DNA from: Methanosarcina sp. UBA289
GTDB taxonomy: Archaea > Halobacteriota > Methanosarcinia > Methanosarcinales > Methanosarcinaceae
Length of the DNA stretch: 64,000 nucleotides
Direction: 5' to 3'
Assembly: GCA_002496565.1 (NCBI GenBank)
Contig: DAKJ01000005.1
Location: 62,001-126,000, forward strand
The notes below the pieces were generated by a model. The model was given only the letters and a program-made list of their open reading frames with translations. It did not search any database and had not been told where the DNA came from. This document shows, piece after piece, positions 17,220 through 25,468 of the stretch. Position 1 is the first letter of the stretch; each line of letters starts with the position of its first letter. A program made the position numbers and the translations under genes.

Positions 17220-17921
17220 ATGAGCCATTATCCGCGATGGTATTATGATGAATTCAAACAAATTGGCGTAGATTATACAGATTTAGAAGAAGTACAGGCT
17301 TATGATCTACGTATGCAGAAATTGAGAGATATTGAAAGTGAATTCAACAACACTCAAGAACTTTTAAAAATTAAGAACTCAGATTTAATTCTTGAAATCG
17401 GAACGGGAACAGGGGAACTGGCACTCAAGTTTTCAGCGCACTGCAGAAAAGTTGTGGCTATCGATATTTCGAAAAAGATGATAGACTTTGCAAAAATGAA
17501 GGCTGAAAGACAGAAAAAAACAAATATAGAATTTTATAACGCCGGGTTTTTAACATATGAGAACTACGATGAGCCTTTTGATGTTATTGTCACTCAACTA
17601 GCTTTACACCACCTTCCAGACTATTGGAAAATGATCGCTCTGAGGAGGATCTATGCAATGTTGAAGGAAGGCGGAAAATTCTATCTGCGTGATGTTGTTT
17701 TCCCTTCACTGACTTCGGATTATGACAGTTATTTTAATAAAATTATAACTGACCTTAAGAATTCCGCAGGAGACAAACTTGCTGAAGAGACAGAAATCCA
17801 CATAAGAGAAGAGTTCTCAACGCTGGATTGGATTATGGAAGGCCTTTTAAAAAATACTGGGTTTTGTATTGAGGTTGTTAAATTTGATGGATTTATAGCA
17901 TGTTATCTTTGTAAAAAATGA
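17220..17921 (+). CDS. Class I SAM-dependent methyltransferase, function unknown
   Basis: 233 residues from the ATG at 17220, chosen because GGAAGGA lies just before it; an upstream alternative start would sit inside the tandem duplication. Rossmann methyltransferase motifs are visible: ILEIGTGTGELALKFS (motif I, about residue 60), VVAIDISKKMIDFAK (post I) and FDVIVTQLALHHLPDYW (motif II, about 120). The substrate is unknown. It sits between mtbA and ramA, inside the methylamine island, on the ramA strand. Methylation of a methyltransferase-system protein or a small metabolite is possible, but nothing in the sequence decides. Confidence 0.88.
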   Translation: MSHYPRWYYDEFKQIGVDYTDLEEVQAYDLRMQKLRDIESEFNNTQELLKIKNSDLILEIGTGTGELALKFSAHCRKVVAIDISKKMIDFAKMKAERQKKTNIEFYNAGFLTYENYDEPFDVIVTQLALHHLPDYWKMIALRRIYAMLKEGGKFYLRDVVFPSLTSDYDSYFNKIITDLKNSAGDKLAEETEIHIREEFSTLDWIMEGLLKNTGFCIEVVKFDGFIACYLCKK

Positions 17922-18168
17922 TATGCTCGAATATATCATATTTGAGGGATAAAAGTAGTTTAATTCTAGGTTATTAATTTTTTTCTATCCAGCTATTAGT
18001 AATAGTCTATATAATTCATAAGGTTTAAAATTATTCTTATTATATTCTTTTCCCATTATTGTCAAATTAGGAATATCTAAAATAAAATCATCATATCCCA
18101 TCTTGTATAGGGCAGTCTACGCTGCCGAACGCCTCAAAACATAATACGCTCCCGGAGGATCTGAAAAA

Positions 18169-19791
18169 ATGTACGGAATAGCACTTGATCTGGGTACAAG
18201 CGGTTTTAGAGCCCAGCTTATTGATCTTGAAACGAAGGAAACCTTAAAAACAGTTATAACCATGGGTCATCCCCTTCCTGGGGGAAATGTCATGGATCAC
18301 CTGGACTTTGCAATCACGACAGGTGAGGATGTGGCTCATGCGGTAATTCTCGAAACCATCAGGAGGATGTTCCTGCTGTTAGATGTTGACCTTTCCATGG
18401 TGGAAAGGCTGGCAGTCTGTGGAAACCCTATCCAGCTTTCCCTTTTCCAGAATATCGAAATAAGGGATCTGGCCTATGCAGGAGAAAACAAACAGAAGAT
18501 GCTTGGAGTCCAGAATATAAAAAGAGACGCTAGGGTGTTTCCTGCGTCGGAGCTTTTTGGGGAAAAAGACCTTCCCAACTGTGAAGTTATCGTGCCCCCT
18601 GCAATCAAACACGAAATAGGAGCTGACGCTCTAGCCATGATGCTTGAAACCGATTTCCTGACCCAGCCCGAACCTTCACTTGTCACGGATTACGGAACTA
18701 ATGCCGAGATGGCTCTTAAAATCGGGGATAAGATTATCACGGCAAGTGCGGCAGCAGGGCCTGCGATTGAAGGGCAGGGAATTAGTTCAGGCATGCTCGC
18801 GAGCCCGGGCGCAATCTGTGACGTAAAACCTGAAGGACAGTACTGGAGAATTATGGTTCTTGACAGGGAAATGGAAAAACAGGATGCTTACCTTATTGAT
18901 CCGGTTACGGGGGAGATAAAGGAGTCTTACGGGTGTGAGGTCGTCGGGATCACAGGAACAGGAGTTATCTCGGCTTTTGCCCTTGCACTGAAAAGCGGGC
19001 TGATTGAAAAATCTCCTAAACTTCCTAACGGAAAGCTGATTCTGGGCCCTGGAATTGAGATCACTGAGAAAGATATGGAAGAAGCCGGGAAAGCTATCGG
19101 GGCAATCCGGGCTGCCCATATGACCATGATCGTTGAATCCGGAATTAAGTACGAAGACCTGGAATATGCATATATGTCAGGCGCCTCCGGAGCCTATGTG
19201 GACGCTGAAGATGCTCGCAGTCTAGGTGTCGCACCGGGTTATGCAAAAAAAATTGTCCAGTTCGGAAATACCTCACTTGCGCTTGCTCGGGAACTCGTGA
19301 TGGAAAAATCCAGGTTGGATGATGTAATTGAGATTGCAAAGAAAATTACTGCCGACCATCTCATGATGGCAACCAGCGATATTTTCAACAATTTCTACCT
19401 CTGTGAACTCTCCTACTGGACCCAGGGAATGCCTCTTGAGATGTACGACCAGATGCTCGAACTCTACGGCCTTCCTTCCTTCCCGAAAACTCTCGAACAA
19501 GTAAGCATCGAAAAGCGAGTCCGCAAAGACATAGAAGATATAGGATCAAGTGGGCTTGCCATCCTCAAAGAAATAGGCATAATCCTCGAAGTCCCGGTGG
19601 AAAAGTGCGTCTACTGCAAAAAGTGCGTAAAAGAATGCCCCGAATCCGCTCTTGAAATCGTAGAAAGAGATGGCCAGAGAATCGCAAAATACGACAGCCA
19701 GAAATGCCTTGGAACAAGCTGTCGCCGCTGTGTCGGCATCTGCCCCGAAAGCGCCATCGATATAACGAAACTGAAAATCACAGAGAAATAA
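18169..19791 (+). CDS. ramA: Reductive activator of methylamine corrinoid methyltransferases
   Basis: ATP-dependent iron-sulfur protein that reduces accidentally oxidised Co(II)-MtmC back to Co(I). 540 residues. The N-terminal actin-like (ASKHA/DUF4445) domain starts with GIALDLGTSGFRAQLID and contains VTDYGTNAEMALK and GVISAFALAL blocks. The C terminus carries two [4Fe-4S] motifs: CVYCKKCVKECP (about 481-492) and CLGTSCRRCVGICP (about 511-524, with four residues between its first two cysteines). The start ATG has CGGAGGA upstream. It is a single gene between the methyltransferase and pylT. Its place here ties corrinoid repair to the methylamine genes. Confidence 0.96.
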   Translation: MYGIALDLGTSGFRAQLIDLETKETLKTVITMGHPLPGGNVMDHLDFAITTGEDVAHAVILETIRRMFLLLDVDLSMVERLAVCGNPIQLSLFQNIEIRDLAYAGENKQKMLGVQNIKRDARVFPASELFGEKDLPNCEVIVPPAIKHEIGADALAMMLETDFLTQPEPSLVTDYGTNAEMALKIGDKIITASAAAGPAIEGQGISSGMLASPGAICDVKPEGQYWRIMVLDREMEKQDAYLIDPVTGEIKESYGCEVVGITGTGVISAFALALKSGLIEKSPKLPNGKLILGPGIEITEKDMEEAGKAIGAIRAAHMTMIVESGIKYEDLEYAYMSGASGAYVDAEDARSLGVAPGYAKKIVQFGNTSLALARELVMEKSRLDDVIEIAKKITADHLMMATSDIFNNFYLCELSYWTQGMPLEMYDQMLELYGLPSFPKTLEQVSIEKRVRKDIEDIGSSGLAILKEIGIILEVPVEKCVYCKKCVKECPESALEIVERDGQRIAKYDSQKCLGTSCRRCVGICPESAIDITKLKITEK

Positions 19792-20174
19792 CGAAATAAT
19801 TTATGGTGGGCTAAATTCCCGCCATTTCCTTATTTTTCACATTTTCTTCACTTGGAGCAAGCTTTGACCCGCAACCACTGAGCTGCAACCGTTGCGCCGG
19901 TTGATCACGCCAGATATGGTTTGGGGGCAAGATTCTCATCAAACCCTAACGTTGTAAGAGGATTTTTGACAAACTTTTTAAAAAAAAGTTTGCAGGCAAG
20001 CAGCTTTCTCAAAGATTCGCAAAATATTTATAAATTATAATCTTTTTTTTGGAATTTAACCAATAAACATATATATTAAACAATAATATTTTATCTTACT
20101 AATTAAGATAACCACACAGGATAAGATAACCACACAGGAAGCAAAACGCTTTGTCCAATCTATTTTACCTAGGA
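19792..20174. other. Spacer between ramA and pylT
   Basis: The first 150 bases are relatively GC-rich and unexplained. An imperfect hairpin with A/T loops (ACAAACTTTTT...AAAAAGTTTGC, about 19970-19994) belongs to the dispersed hairpin family described elsewhere. AT-rich promoter-like sequence follows (20030-20100), then the 18-bp tandem repeat before pylT. Confidence 0.45.
20104..20139 (+). repeat. Perfect 18-bp tandem repeat upstream of pylT
   Basis: TAAGATAACCACACAGGA occurs twice head to tail (20104-20121 and 20122-20139), ending 35 bases before the tRNA. The position around the expected promoter or 5' leader of the tRNA precursor suggests a regulator or processing site, or simple slippage. 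Confidence 0.75.
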
Positions 20175-20246
20175 GGAAACCTGATCATGTAGATCGAATG
20201 GACTCTAAATCCGTTTAGCCGGGTTAGATTCCCGGGGTTTCCGCCA
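20175..20246 (+). tRNA. pylT: tRNA-Pyl (anticodon CUA), CCA encoded
   Basis: Amber suppressor tRNA charged with pyrrolysine by PylS. The acceptor GGAAACC pairs with GGTTTCC, followed by discriminator G and encoded CCA (20244-20246). The anticodon loop reads CTCTAAA with anticodon CTA. The anticodon stem can form six pairs (AATGGA/TCCGTT), and the variable loop and D-loop are unusually small, hallmarks of tRNA-Pyl. The total is 72 nt with CCA. It is the first element of the pylTSBCD cluster on the plus strand. Confidence 0.97.
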
Positions 20247-20382
20247 TATTTCTGAATCCCGGAATGGCAATACAATAATACTTCAATATCATTCCGCCGA
20301 AATCTTTTATAAAAGCTGGAGATTTTTCCAGAATATATAAATTGTTTCTATTGTGTGGATCGCTTTTATTTTCCGGGTAGCT

Positions 20383-20399
20383 GTCAGCAAATTGCTGAC
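20383..20399. promoter_or_regulatory. Perfect palindrome between pylT and pylS
   Basis: GTCAGCAA and TTGCTGAC flank a single A (20383-20399), 86 bases before the pylS start. It could be a hairpin in the pylS leader, a processing signal for the pylT-pylS transcript, or a protein-binding site. Confidence 0.45.
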
Positions 20400-20484
20400 T
20401 CCGTGCTTATATTCAGTAAGCTGGGATTTTGAAATACTCTTTCTTGGAAATCATTCGGGCTTTTAATTCACCAGGGGTGACACT

Positions 20485-21744
20485 ATGGATAAAAAACCAT
20501 TAGATGTTCTAATATCTGCTACCGGGCTCTGGATGTCCAGAACTGGCACGCTCCACAAAATCACGCATCATGAGGTCTCAAGAAGGAAAATCTATATTGA
20601 AATGGCGTGCGGAGACCATCTTGTTGTGAATAATTCCAGGAGCTGTAGAACAGCCAGAGCATTCAGGCATCACAAATACAGGAAAACCTGCAAGCGCTGT
20701 AAGGTTTCGGACGAGGATATAACGAATTTCCTCACAAGGTCGACTGAGAGCAAAACAAGTGTGAAAGTTAAGGTAGTTTCTGCTCCAAAGGTCAAAAAAG
20801 CCATGCCAAAATCAGTCTCAAGGGCTCCAAAGCCTCTGGAAAGTCCTGTATCTGCAAAGGCATCGACGAGTGCATCTGGATCAGTTCCTGCACCGGCAAG
20901 TTCAGCTTCACATTCTTCTGTTCCTGCATCAGCATCTGGTCCTGCACTTACGAGGAGCCAGCTTGATAGGGTTGAGGCTCTCTTGAGTCCTGAAGATAAA
21001 ATTTCCCTGAACATATCAAAGCCTTTCAGGGAACTTGAGTCCGAACTGCTGACAAGGAGAAAAGGCGACTTCCAGCGTATCTATGCCGATGAGCGGGAAA
21101 ACTATCTCGGAAAACTCGAACGTGATATTACGAAATTTTTTGTAGATCGGGGTTTTCTGGAAATCAAGTCTCCTATCCTTATTCCGGCAGAATATGTGGA
21201 GAGAATGGGCATTAACAGCGATACTGAACTTTCTAAACAGGTCTTCAGGATAGATAATAACCTTTGCTTGAGGCCAATGCTTGCCCCAAATCTTTACAAC
21301 TATCTGCGAAAACTCGATCGGATTTTACCCGACCCAATAAAAATTTTTGAAGTAGGGCCTTGTTACCGGAAAGAGTCTGACGGCAAAGAGCACTTGGAAG
21401 AATTTACCATGGTGAATTTCTGCCAGATGGGTTCAGGCTGCACCCGGGAAAATCTTGAAGCCCTCATCAAAGAGTTCCTGGACTATCTGGAAATCGACTT
21501 CGAAATCGTAGGAGATTCCTGTATGGTCTATGGGGATACACTTGATGTAATGCACGGAGATCTGGAACTTTCTTCGGCAGTCGTCGGGCCAGTTCCTCTT
21601 GACAGGGAATGGGGCATTGACAAACCCTGGATAGGTGCCGGTTTCGGACTTGAGCGCTTGCTCAAGGTTATGCACGACTTTAAAAATATTAAGAGGGCAT
21701 CAAGGTCCGAATCTTACTATAACGGGATTTCAACCAGTTTATAA
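20485..21744 (+). CDS. pylS: Pyrrolysyl-tRNA synthetase
   Basis: Charges tRNA-Pyl with pyrrolysine. 419 residues, as in M. barkeri. The N-terminal tRNA-binding domain (about 1-100) has His24, His62 and a CKRC pair near residue 70, fitting its zinc site. A Ser/Ala/Pro-rich linker (about 105-155) follows, then the class II catalytic domain (about 185-419). The pyrrolysine pocket is visible: LRPMLAPNLYNYL, FTMVNFCQMGSG (Asn and Cys gatekeepers) and GAGFGLERLLKV (motif 3). The linker is the main variable part. The start ATG follows AGGGGTGA. It lies 238 bases after pylT and 301 before pylB. Confidence 0.98.
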   Translation: MDKKPLDVLISATGLWMSRTGTLHKITHHEVSRRKIYIEMACGDHLVVNNSRSCRTARAFRHHKYRKTCKRCKVSDEDITNFLTRSTESKTSVKVKVVSAPKVKKAMPKSVSRAPKPLESPVSAKASTSASGSVPAPASSASHSSVPASASGPALTRSQLDRVEALLSPEDKISLNISKPFRELESELLTRRKGDFQRIYADERENYLGKLERDITKFFVDRGFLEIKSPILIPAEYVERMGINSDTELSKQVFRIDNNLCLRPMLAPNLYNYLRKLDRILPDPIKIFEVGPCYRKESDGKEHLEEFTMVNFCQMGSGCTRENLEALIKEFLDYLEIDFEIVGDSCMVYGDTLDVMHGDLELSSAVVGPVPLDREWGIDKPWIGAGFGLERLLKVMHDFKNIKRASRSESYYNGISTSL

Positions 21745-21808
21745 ACTGGAAAATCCTTTTTAAATATTCTGAAGCAGCTAAAACTAAATTGGAGACATTA
21801 GAACGTCA

Positions 21809-21980
21809 AATTGAATGGAAAAAACAGAATAGCAGTATTGAATGGCAAAAACAGAATAATATTATTGAATGGCAAAAAGTAAAATGGCAATATCGAATGG
21901 CAAGAAATAGAATGGCAATATTGAATCAAAAAACAGGATGGCACAAACTCAATATGGCAAAATAGGCTAAGTGACGAGAC
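21809..21980 (+). repeat. Degenerate repeat array in the pylS-pylB spacer
   Basis: The core GAATGGCAA or AATGGCAA recurs at least eight times, often as TATTGAATGGCAA followed by an A-rich stretch and a CAG or TAG, at irregular spacing of roughly 15-30 bases. A related GGAATGGCAATAC lies before pylS at about 20262. There is no ORF. The array would be part of a long untranslated segment if pylS and pylB are cotranscribed. Confidence 0.6.
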
Positions 21981-22045
21981 TAAAATGGCAATTCGACTTT
22001 AGTAGGGTCGGAAAATATTTGAAGAATCTATGAGAGGGTGAAATT

Positions 22046-23098
22046 TTGATCCAAAAAATGGCACTTGATGAATTTGACAGTTTAGGGGAAAAGATCATTG
22101 AAGGATACCAATTATCTGACAACGACCTTAGGTTTCTTCTTTCCCTGGAATCTGAAGAAGACCTGGAAAGACTTTACTCTGCAGCGCGAAAAGTAAGAGA
22201 TCATTATTTTGGCAACAGGGTATTTCTTAATTGTTTCATCTATTTCTCCACTTACTGTAAAAATCGATGCTCCTTTTGCTATTATAACTGTAAAAACGAG
22301 ATCAATCGCTATCGACTGACCGCGGAAGAGATAAAAGAAACCTGCAAAACCCTGAAAGGAGCAGGTTTTCATATGGTTGACCTGACCATGGGAGAAGACC
22401 CCTATTACTATGAAGACCCGGACAGATTCGTTGAGCTTGTCCAGATAGTAAAAGAAGAACTTGGGCTCCCGATAATGATTTCTCCGGGCTTGATGGATAA
22501 CTCTACCCTTATCAAAGCCAGGGAAAAAGGAGCAAACTTCCTGGCTCTTTACCAAGAAACATATGACACTGAACTCTACCGGAAACTTAGAGTTGGTCAG
22601 TCATTCTATGGACGTGTCAATGCACGTCTTTTTGCTAAAAAACAGGGGTATTGTGTAGAAGACGGGATTCTTACAGGTATCGGAAACGATATCGAATCCA
22701 CTATTCTATCCTTAAGGGGAATGAGCACTAATGATCCTGATATGGTCAGAGTTATGACCTTCTTGCCCCAGGAAGGAACCCCGCTTGAGGATTTCAGAGA
22801 TAAATCCTGTCTTTCGGAGCTGAAAATCATCTCGGTTCTCAGATTAATGTTTCCTAAACGCCTCATCCCTGCTTCCCTTGATCTGGAAGGCATTGACGGT
22901 ATGGTTCACCGCTTAAATGCAGGGGCAAACATTGTTACTTCTATCCTACCTCCCGATTCCCAACTTGAAGGCGTTGCAAACTATGACCGCGACCTTACAG
23001 AGCGGGACAGGGACATAAAAAGTGTGATTCACAGGCTTGAAACCATGGGTATGGAACCTGCCAGGCAGGCTGACTTTGAAGCAGTCCTGGGGTGCTAG
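22046..23098 (+). CDS. pylB: Methylornithine synthase PylB, radical SAM
   Basis: Converts L-lysine to (3R)-3-methyl-D-ornithine, the first step of pyrrolysine synthesis. 350 residues. The radical SAM cluster motif is YCKNRCSFCYY (CxxxCxxC, about residue 70), in a TIM-barrel enzyme of the biotin synthase type. The start is TTG at 22046, behind GAGAGGGTG at 5-6 bases; it gives MIQKMA, matching the M. barkeri protein, and an ATG four codons later lacks this spacing. The gene ends in TAG (23096-23098), the codon this organism also reads as pyrrolysine; read-through would add about 20 residues before TAA. The pylC start is one base away. Confidence 0.96.
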   Translation: MIQKMALDEFDSLGEKIIEGYQLSDNDLRFLLSLESEEDLERLYSAARKVRDHYFGNRVFLNCFIYFSTYCKNRCSFCYYNCKNEINRYRLTAEEIKETCKTLKGAGFHMVDLTMGEDPYYYEDPDRFVELVQIVKEELGLPIMISPGLMDNSTLIKAREKGANFLALYQETYDTELYRKLRVGQSFYGRVNARLFAKKQGYCVEDGILTGIGNDIESTILSLRGMSTNDPDMVRVMTFLPQEGTPLEDFRDKSCLSELKIISVLRLMFPKRLIPASLDLEGIDGMVHRLNAGANIVTSILPPDSQLEGVANYDRDLTERDRDIKSVIHRLETMGMEPARQADFEAVLGC

Positions 23099-23099
23099 C

Positions 23100-24191
23100 T
23101 TGAAAACGATCTGTCTTGTGGGCGGGAAACTCCAGGGCTTCGAAGCTGCATATCTGTCTAAAAAAGCCGGAATGAAAGTAGTTCTGGTAGATAAAAATCC
23201 ACAGGCTCTTATCCGAAACTACGCAGATGAATTTCACTGTTTTGACGTAACAAAGGAACCTGAAAAACTTTTCGAACTTTCAAAAAAAGTTGATGCTTTA
23301 CTTCCTGTAAACGAAAACTTCGCCTGCATCGAATTTCTGGATTCCGTAAAAGAAAAGTTCTCCTGCCCGGTACTTTTCGATTTTGAAGCTTACCAAATAA
23401 GCAGGGATAAAAAAAGCTCAAAAGATTATTTTAAATCTATAGGAGTCCCGACTCCGCAAGACAGTCCTTCTGAGCCGCCTTATTTTGTAAAACCTCCCTG
23501 TGAAAGCAGTAGTGTTGGAGCCAGGATAATCTATGATAACGAAGAGCTTAAAGCCCTTGAACCTGGCATGCTGGTTGAGGAATATGTGGAAGGCGAAGTC
23601 GTTTCTCTTGAAGTTGTAGGGGATGGAAAAAATTTTGCCGTGGTGAAAGAGACCCTGGTCCACATAGACGAAACTTATGACTGCCATATGGTAACCCCAC
23701 TTCCTCTCGACACTTCCTTCAGGCAGATTTCCCATGCTCTTGCAGCAAGCCTGTCCTTGAAAGGGATTATGGATGTGGAAGCAATCTCCGGTCCCAGAGG
23801 GCTCAAGGTAATCGAAATCGATGCTCGTTTCCCAAGCCAGACTCCAACAGCCGTTTACTATTCTTCAGGGATTAACCTGATTGAACTCCTGTTCCATGCC
23901 TTTACTGACGGTATTGAGGAAATTGAGGATTTTCCTGAGAACAAATACTGCATTTACGAGCACATAATGCTCGGAGAAAACGGGATTCTTGTTCCCGTGG
24001 GAGAACAGGTACTCTCCATGGGCATAGACTACGGAAAATTCTACGAAGAACCCGGAATTGAGATTTTACTTTGCAAGGGAGGGAACCCGGTGTTCACCCT
24101 GATTTTCTGGGGCAAGGATAAGGAAGAAGCCGAGGCAAAAAAATGCAAGGGACTTTCGGTTCTGAAGGAGCGTTTTGGAGAGGCTGTCTGA
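23100..24191 (+). CDS. pylC: 3-methylornithine--L-lysine ligase PylC
   Basis: ATP-grasp ligase joining 3-methyl-D-ornithine to the epsilon-amine of lysine. 363 residues. The N-terminal Rossmann-like part begins MKTICLVGGKLQGFEAAYLS; the ATP-grasp central and lid region spans about 95-290, with PPYFVKPPCESSSVGARI, MLVEEYVEGEVVSLEV and VIEIDARFPSQTP as nucleotide and metal sites. The start is TTG at 23100-23102, one base after the pylB stop, with GGGGTG upstream; the in-frame ATG at 23037 would overlap pylB and add 21 alien residues. It is translationally coupled to pylB. Confidence 0.96.
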   Translation: MKTICLVGGKLQGFEAAYLSKKAGMKVVLVDKNPQALIRNYADEFHCFDVTKEPEKLFELSKKVDALLPVNENFACIEFLDSVKEKFSCPVLFDFEAYQISRDKKSSKDYFKSIGVPTPQDSPSEPPYFVKPPCESSSVGARIIYDNEELKALEPGMLVEEYVEGEVVSLEVVGDGKNFAVVKETLVHIDETYDCHMVTPLPLDTSFRQISHALAASLSLKGIMDVEAISGPRGLKVIEIDARFPSQTPTAVYYSSGINLIELLFHAFTDGIEEIEDFPENKYCIYEHIMLGENGILVPVGEQVLSMGIDYGKFYEEPGIEILLCKGGNPVFTLIFWGKDKEEAEAKKCKGLSVLKERFGEAV

Positions 24192-24323
24192 GGAATATTA
24201 AATGACTGGAAAGGGAATTAAGAAGGATTAAAGAAACTCAGATTAAAGAAATTCAGATTCTTAAAACCAGAATTTAAAGAATCCAACATTCAAATTCCCC
24301 CAATATAGGAAATGGCGATAAAG

Positions 24324-25103
24324 ATGGCACTCTTAACTCCTAGTGATTTGATAAATATTAATAAGCAGCTTCAGGAAGCCGACTCCGCTGTGCGAAAAGT
24401 AACAGGGCTTGACATAAAAGACGTCTGCAAAGCTCTCTACGGTACTTCTCCAAGCTCTGAAAAAGTAGGTATCGTGCCTGTAACTTCAGGAAACGGAATA
24501 ATAGGAAATTTCTCGGCTTCCCTACATGCAATTAGTCAATATTTCGGATTTGACAGTTTTGTTACGGATATGCCGGATGTCAGCGGCTATTACGAAGCTG
24601 TGCGAAACGGAGCCGAAGTTGTTCTTATGGCAGACGACCATACCTATCTTGCGCATAACCTCAAAAATGGAAAAATAGCCAACAACCAGCCCTGCACAGG
24701 CATTATTTATGCCGAGATCGCTTCCAGATATCTGAAAGTCGACTCAAAGGATGTACTTGTTGTGGGCCTCGGGAAGGTAGGTTTTCCCGGAGCAGCACAT
24801 TTAGTGCAGAAAGGCTTCAGGGTTTACGGATACGATCCTGACGAAACTCTCCTTCAGAAAACTATTTCAAGCCTCGGGGTTATTCCTTTCGACCTTGAAA
24901 ATCCAAAAAAATTCTCCATCATCTTCGAGGCGACCCCCTGCGCAAATACAATTCCTGAAGCCGTACTTTCCGAGAATTGCGTACTTTCCACTCCTGGGAT
25001 TCCCTGCGCAATTTCTGAAGAGCTTCGAAAGAAATACGATGTGCAACTTGTAACTGAGCCCCTGGGAATAGGAACGGCATCAATGCTGTACTCTGTGCTG
25101 TAA
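24324..25103 (+). CDS. pylD: 3-methylornithyl-N6-L-lysine dehydrogenase PylD (pyrrolysine synthase)
   Basis: NAD+-dependent oxidation of the dipeptide; the aldehyde then cyclises to pyrrolysine. From the ATG at 24324 the protein is 259 residues, the length known for M. barkeri PylD. An ATG at 24312 would add four residues, but its GGA lies too close. The N-terminal substrate domain (about 1-125) is followed by a Rossmann domain with VVGLGKVGFPGAAHL (about 153) and the ending EPLGIGTASMLYSVL. It follows pylC by about 130 bases, a larger gap than pylB-pylC, and is followed by a GC-rich repeat cluster. Confidence 0.95.
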   Translation: MALLTPSDLININKQLQEADSAVRKVTGLDIKDVCKALYGTSPSSEKVGIVPVTSGNGIIGNFSASLHAISQYFGFDSFVTDMPDVSGYYEAVRNGAEVVLMADDHTYLAHNLKNGKIANNQPCTGIIYAEIASRYLKVDSKDVLVVGLGKVGFPGAAHLVQKGFRVYGYDPDETLLQKTISSLGVIPFDLENPKKFSIIFEATPCANTIPEAVLSENCVLSTPGIPCAISEELRKKYDVQLVTEPLGIGTASMLYSVL

Positions 25104-25260
25104 CGCCCGAGTCCCGCCTCGCCCGAGTTCCGTCTCGGGAGGACGGTGCCCTTTTCGCTGCCCGAATTTCGCTTCGTGCTCCCGAAGCCCTTTTCGCTAC
25201 CCGAGTTCCGTCTCGGGAGGACGGTGCCCTTTTCGCTACGCTCAAGAGGGCTGAATTATA
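25104..25260. repeat. GC-rich direct and inverted repeat cluster after pylD
   Basis: A 38-bp unit starting CCCGAGTTCCGTCTCGGGAG occurs twice without change (25122-25159 and 25200-25237), 78 bases apart. Partial copies (CCCGAATTTCGCTTCG, CCCGAAGCCCTTTTCGCT) lie between. Each unit contains a CCCGAG/CTCGGG hairpin. Composition is far more GC-rich than its surroundings. On the minus strand it creates a spurious Arg/Ser-rich reading frame. It probably belongs to a dispersed repeat family. Confidence 0.7.
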
Positions 25261-25339
25261 ATGAAGAATCTGAGCTGAGTCAAGATGATTGATTATGCTG
25301 GCAAGATTATTTATTCAATTTTTTTCGGGTCTGGCAGAG

Positions 25340-25390
25340 GGCTTGATCACAAGCCTTTTCAAAAAAGGCTTGAGCGAAAACGACTTGACT
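25340..25390. repeat. Dispersed hairpin repeat, copy after pylD
   Basis: CAAGCCTTTT and AAAAGGCTTG form a hairpin around CAA, followed by AGCGAAAACGACTTGA. The same core and downstream sequence recur at 45590-45745 and, in variant form, at 55215-55375 and 19970. Confidence 0.65.
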
Positions 25391-25468
25391 GCGTGATCTA
25401 ATGGCTGTGGGTCAATGTTTGAAGGAATTGAGAGCTATATGGCAGATAATTTCTACGGAGATATTTAG

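Noticed and set aside
20175..20246. Unrelated stem-loop or degenerate tRNA
   Set aside because: All features of tRNA-Pyl are present, including CUA anticodon, six-pair anticodon stem and encoded CCA, and pylS follows.
24919..25245. Minus-strand 108-codon frame rich in Arg, Ser and Ala opposite the end of pylD
   Set aside because: It reads through the GC-rich repeat cluster and repeats the same peptide words; it overlaps pylD and has no ribosome site or family.
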